Shown: positions 62,637-64,000 of the stretch, in pieces
How the letters are laid out: each line of letters opens with the position of its first letter
Numbering within the stretch: the first letter of the stretch is position 1
NCBI RefSeq assembly: GCF_026240905.1
Contig: NZ_JAPEVI010000003.1
Span: forward strand, 1,860,001-1,924,000
Reading direction: 5' to 3'
DNA: 64,000 bases
Source of the DNA: Roseibium salinum
GTDB taxonomy: Bacteria > Pseudomonadota > Alphaproteobacteria > Rhizobiales > Stappiaceae
Program-made: the position numbers and the translations under genes
Notes under the pieces: generated by a model
Databases searched by the model: none
Told to the model about the DNA's origin: nothing
What the model saw: only the letters and a program-made list of their open reading frames with translations

Positions 62637-63902
62637 ATGACGTATATGGAAGGACGGGCCGAGCCGTCGCAGGAAACTGCTGCGCTCGATCTCTTTGACC
62701 ACACCCGGGCCCGCAGCATGGCGCTGGTGGCCCCCTTGAATGACGAGGACATGGGCCTGCAGTCCATGGAAGATGCCAGCCCGCCCAAGTGGCATCTGGC
62801 GCACACCACCTGGTTCTTCGAGGAATTCATCCTGAAACCCTCGCTCCCCGGCTACCAGCCGAGGGACGACCGGTTCGCGCTGCTGTTCAATTCCTACTAC
62901 GTGCAGGCCGGCCCCCGGCACACCCGCTCCAAACGCGGCCTCCTGTCCCGGCCGGCGGTGCCGGACGTGATGGCCTATCGCTCGCATGTCGAGGACGCCT
63001 TGCGCGAAGGTGTGGCGCGGGACGCTTTCACGCTGGACCGGGACGAGCTTGAGGCGCTGATCACGCTCGGCTGTCACCACGAGATGCAGCACCAGGAACT
63101 GCTGGTGACCGATCTCCTGCACGCATTCTCCTATAACCCTCTCCTTCCCGCCTATACCGACGCCAAACCCGCCACCGTCAGCGAAGTCCGCGAGCCGGGC
63201 TGGACGTCCCATGACGGCGGGCTCGTGGAAATCGGCCATGACGGCACCGGCTTTGCCTATGACTGCGAAGGCCCGCGCCACAAGGTCTGGCTGGAGCCTT
63301 ACATGCTTTGCGACCGGCCGGTGACCAACGGCGAGTGGATTGCCTTCATGGAGGACGGCGGTTACGAAACCCAGCCGCTCTGGCTTATGGAGGGCTGGGC
63401 GGTCCGGGAGAAGAACGGCTGGGACAGTCCCCTTTACTGGTGGAAGCAGGACGGGACCTGGTGGACCTATTCCCTCAAGGGCCCGCATCCCGTCGACCTC
63501 TCGGCACCGGTCGTTCACGTCAGCTACTACGAGGCGGACGCCTTCGCCCGTTGGGCCGGATGCCGGCTGCCCACGGAGGCGGAGTGGGAAGCGGCCGCGG
63601 AGCAGACACCGATCGAAGGCAACTTCATGGATCACGGCGCGCTTGTGCCGGTGGGACGCCGGACCGGCCTGTGGGGCGATGTCTGGCAATGGACCAGCAG
63701 CGCCTTTTCGCCATACCCGGGCTTCAGACCGCCGGAAGGCGCGATCGGGGAATACAACGGCAAGTTCATGGTGAACCAGATGGTGCTGCGCGGCGGCTCC
63801 TGCGCCACTCCGAAGCTCCAGATGCGCCCGTCCTACCGTACCTTCTTCTATCCGCACCAGCGCTGGCAGATGCTCGGCCTCAGACTGGCAGGAGACAAAT
63901 GA
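62637..63902 (+). CDS. egtB: Ergothioneine biosynthesis sulfoxide synthase EgtB
   Basis: A 421-residue non-heme iron enzyme that joins a thiol substrate to trimethylhistidine by oxidative C-S bond formation. The N-terminal DinB-like domain has HLAHTTWFFEEF and HHEMQHQELL, which provide the three iron-binding His residues. The C-terminal FGE-sulfatase domain has HVSYYEADAFARWAGCRLPTEAEWE and LRGGSCATPKLQMRPSYR. The start at 62637 has GGAGGGAA just upstream. Its stop overlaps the egtD start (ATGA). Confidence 0.93.
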   Translation: MTYMEGRAEPSQETAALDLFDHTRARSMALVAPLNDEDMGLQSMEDASPPKWHLAHTTWFFEEFILKPSLPGYQPRDDRFALLFNSYYVQAGPRHTRSKRGLLSRPAVPDVMAYRSHVEDALREGVARDAFTLDRDELEALITLGCHHEMQHQELLVTDLLHAFSYNPLLPAYTDAKPATVSEVREPGWTSHDGGLVEIGHDGTGFAYDCEGPRHKVWLEPYMLCDRPVTNGEWIAFMEDGGYETQPLWLMEGWAVREKNGWDSPLYWWKQDGTWWTYSLKGPHPVDLSAPVVHVSYYEADAFARWAGCRLPTEAEWEAAAEQTPIEGNFMDHGALVPVGRRTGLWGDVWQWTSSAFSPYPGFRPPEGAIGEYNGKFMVNQMVLRGGSCATPKLQMRPSYRTFFYPHQRWQMLGLRLAGDK

Positions 63903-64000
63903 CAAAACACGTTTCCCCCGCCCCGGGACAACTCGTTCAGATCCGAAATCCTGGCGGGTCTGAATGCGCCGCGAAAGGCCGTCAGCAGCAAGTGGCTCTA
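63899..64000 (+). CDS. egtD: L-histidine N-alpha-methyltransferase EgtD, 3' truncated, frameshifted as read
   Basis: EgtD trimethylates histidine, the first ergothioneine step. The ATG at 63899 overlaps the egtB stop but runs in a frame giving no EgtD sequence beyond MTKHVSP. The next frame reads DNSFRSEILAGLNAPRKAVS and SKWL, the EgtD N-terminus. Removing one C from the C5 run (63914-63918) joins them as MTKHVSPPRDNSFRSE. The gene runs off the window. Confidence 0.8.
   Translation, partial: MTKHVSPAPGQLVQIRNPGGSECAAKGRQQQVAL

Noticed and set aside
62443..62640. A 65-codon frame ending in an ATGA overlap with egtB.
   Set aside because: It has a weak ribosome site and no family resemblance. 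egtB has its own strong ribosome site, so translational coupling is not needed.
1..64000. A CRISPR array, prophage or integrative element.
   Set aside because: No regularly spaced repeats, integrase, terminase, capsid or transposase gene was found, and no tRNA was recognised as a possible integration site.

Overview
The window reads as chromosome of a GC-rich alphaproteobacterium of the Hyphomicrobiales (Rhizobiales), most likely a marine relative of Roseibium/Labrenzia/Stappia. The placement is inference from three things: the block rpoZ - rsh - pyrE - lepB - rnc - era - recO - parC, two Porin_2-type porins, and the mix of phosphonate uptake, TRAP transport and sulfonate genes. No rRNA, tRNA, CRISPR array, prophage or insertion sequence was recognised.

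Layout. 1-6600: the 3' part of a threonine dehydratase, an RDD membrane protein, an SLC13/RCK transporter (frameshifted as read), the N-end-rule transferase bpt, a family 5 uracil-DNA glycosylase, a NYN-domain protein and rpoZ. 6700-16200: housekeeping block rsh, pyrE, DUF2062, lepB, rnc, era, recO, parC. 16300-20540: a secreted protein of unknown function, an iron alcohol dehydrogenase with a thioesterase, then smpB (start displaced by a one-base shift) and dapA on the minus strand. 20800-25280: an alpha/beta hydrolase and two almost identical porins in tandem. 25280-33720: pbpC and an alpha-2-macroglobulin-like protein (a periplasmic defence pair), and an orphan ParA. 33950-36770: a small tail-anchored protein, a TetR/VOC/DUF2798 unit with a palindromic operator, and an MltB-type transglycosylase. 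36900-42090: a phosphonate-type ABC transporter (phnCDEE) divergent from a hexapeptide acyltransferase, both promoters carrying tandem Pho boxes. 42170-50110: regulators, an HD phosphohydrolase, a class II amidotransferase, a class V aminotransferase with its Lrp neighbour, and a large repeat-built SH3 envelope protein.

The most interesting locus is 50168-58962. A GntR regulator and a Gfo/Idh/MocA-fold oxidoreductase lie divergent from an operon encoding an SsuD-like flavin monooxygenase, an aldo/keto reductase, a flavin reductase, a three-part TRAP transporter and a YeiH-type exporter. The enzyme set is that of the oxidative sulfoquinovose monooxygenase (sulfo-SMO) pathway. Here the usual ABC importer is replaced by a TRAP system. 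The classical GH31 sulfoquinovosidase is absent, and the Gfo/Idh/MocA protein is a candidate NAD+-dependent (GH188-type) sulfoquinovosidase. A coherent reading is: import of sulfoquinovose or its glycosides, NAD+-dependent cleavage, C-S bond oxidation, reduction of the 6-aldehyde to glucose, and export of sulfite or sulfate.

59150-64000 holds a methionyl-tRNA synthetase, two palindromic repeat elements, a TetR/YciI pair, and the ergothioneine genes egtB and the start of egtD.

Five genes (SLC13, smpB, pbpC, the Gfo/Idh/MocA gene, egtD) each carry one apparent single-base frameshift. Sequencing or assembly error is the simplest explanation, but each should be checked on raw reads.
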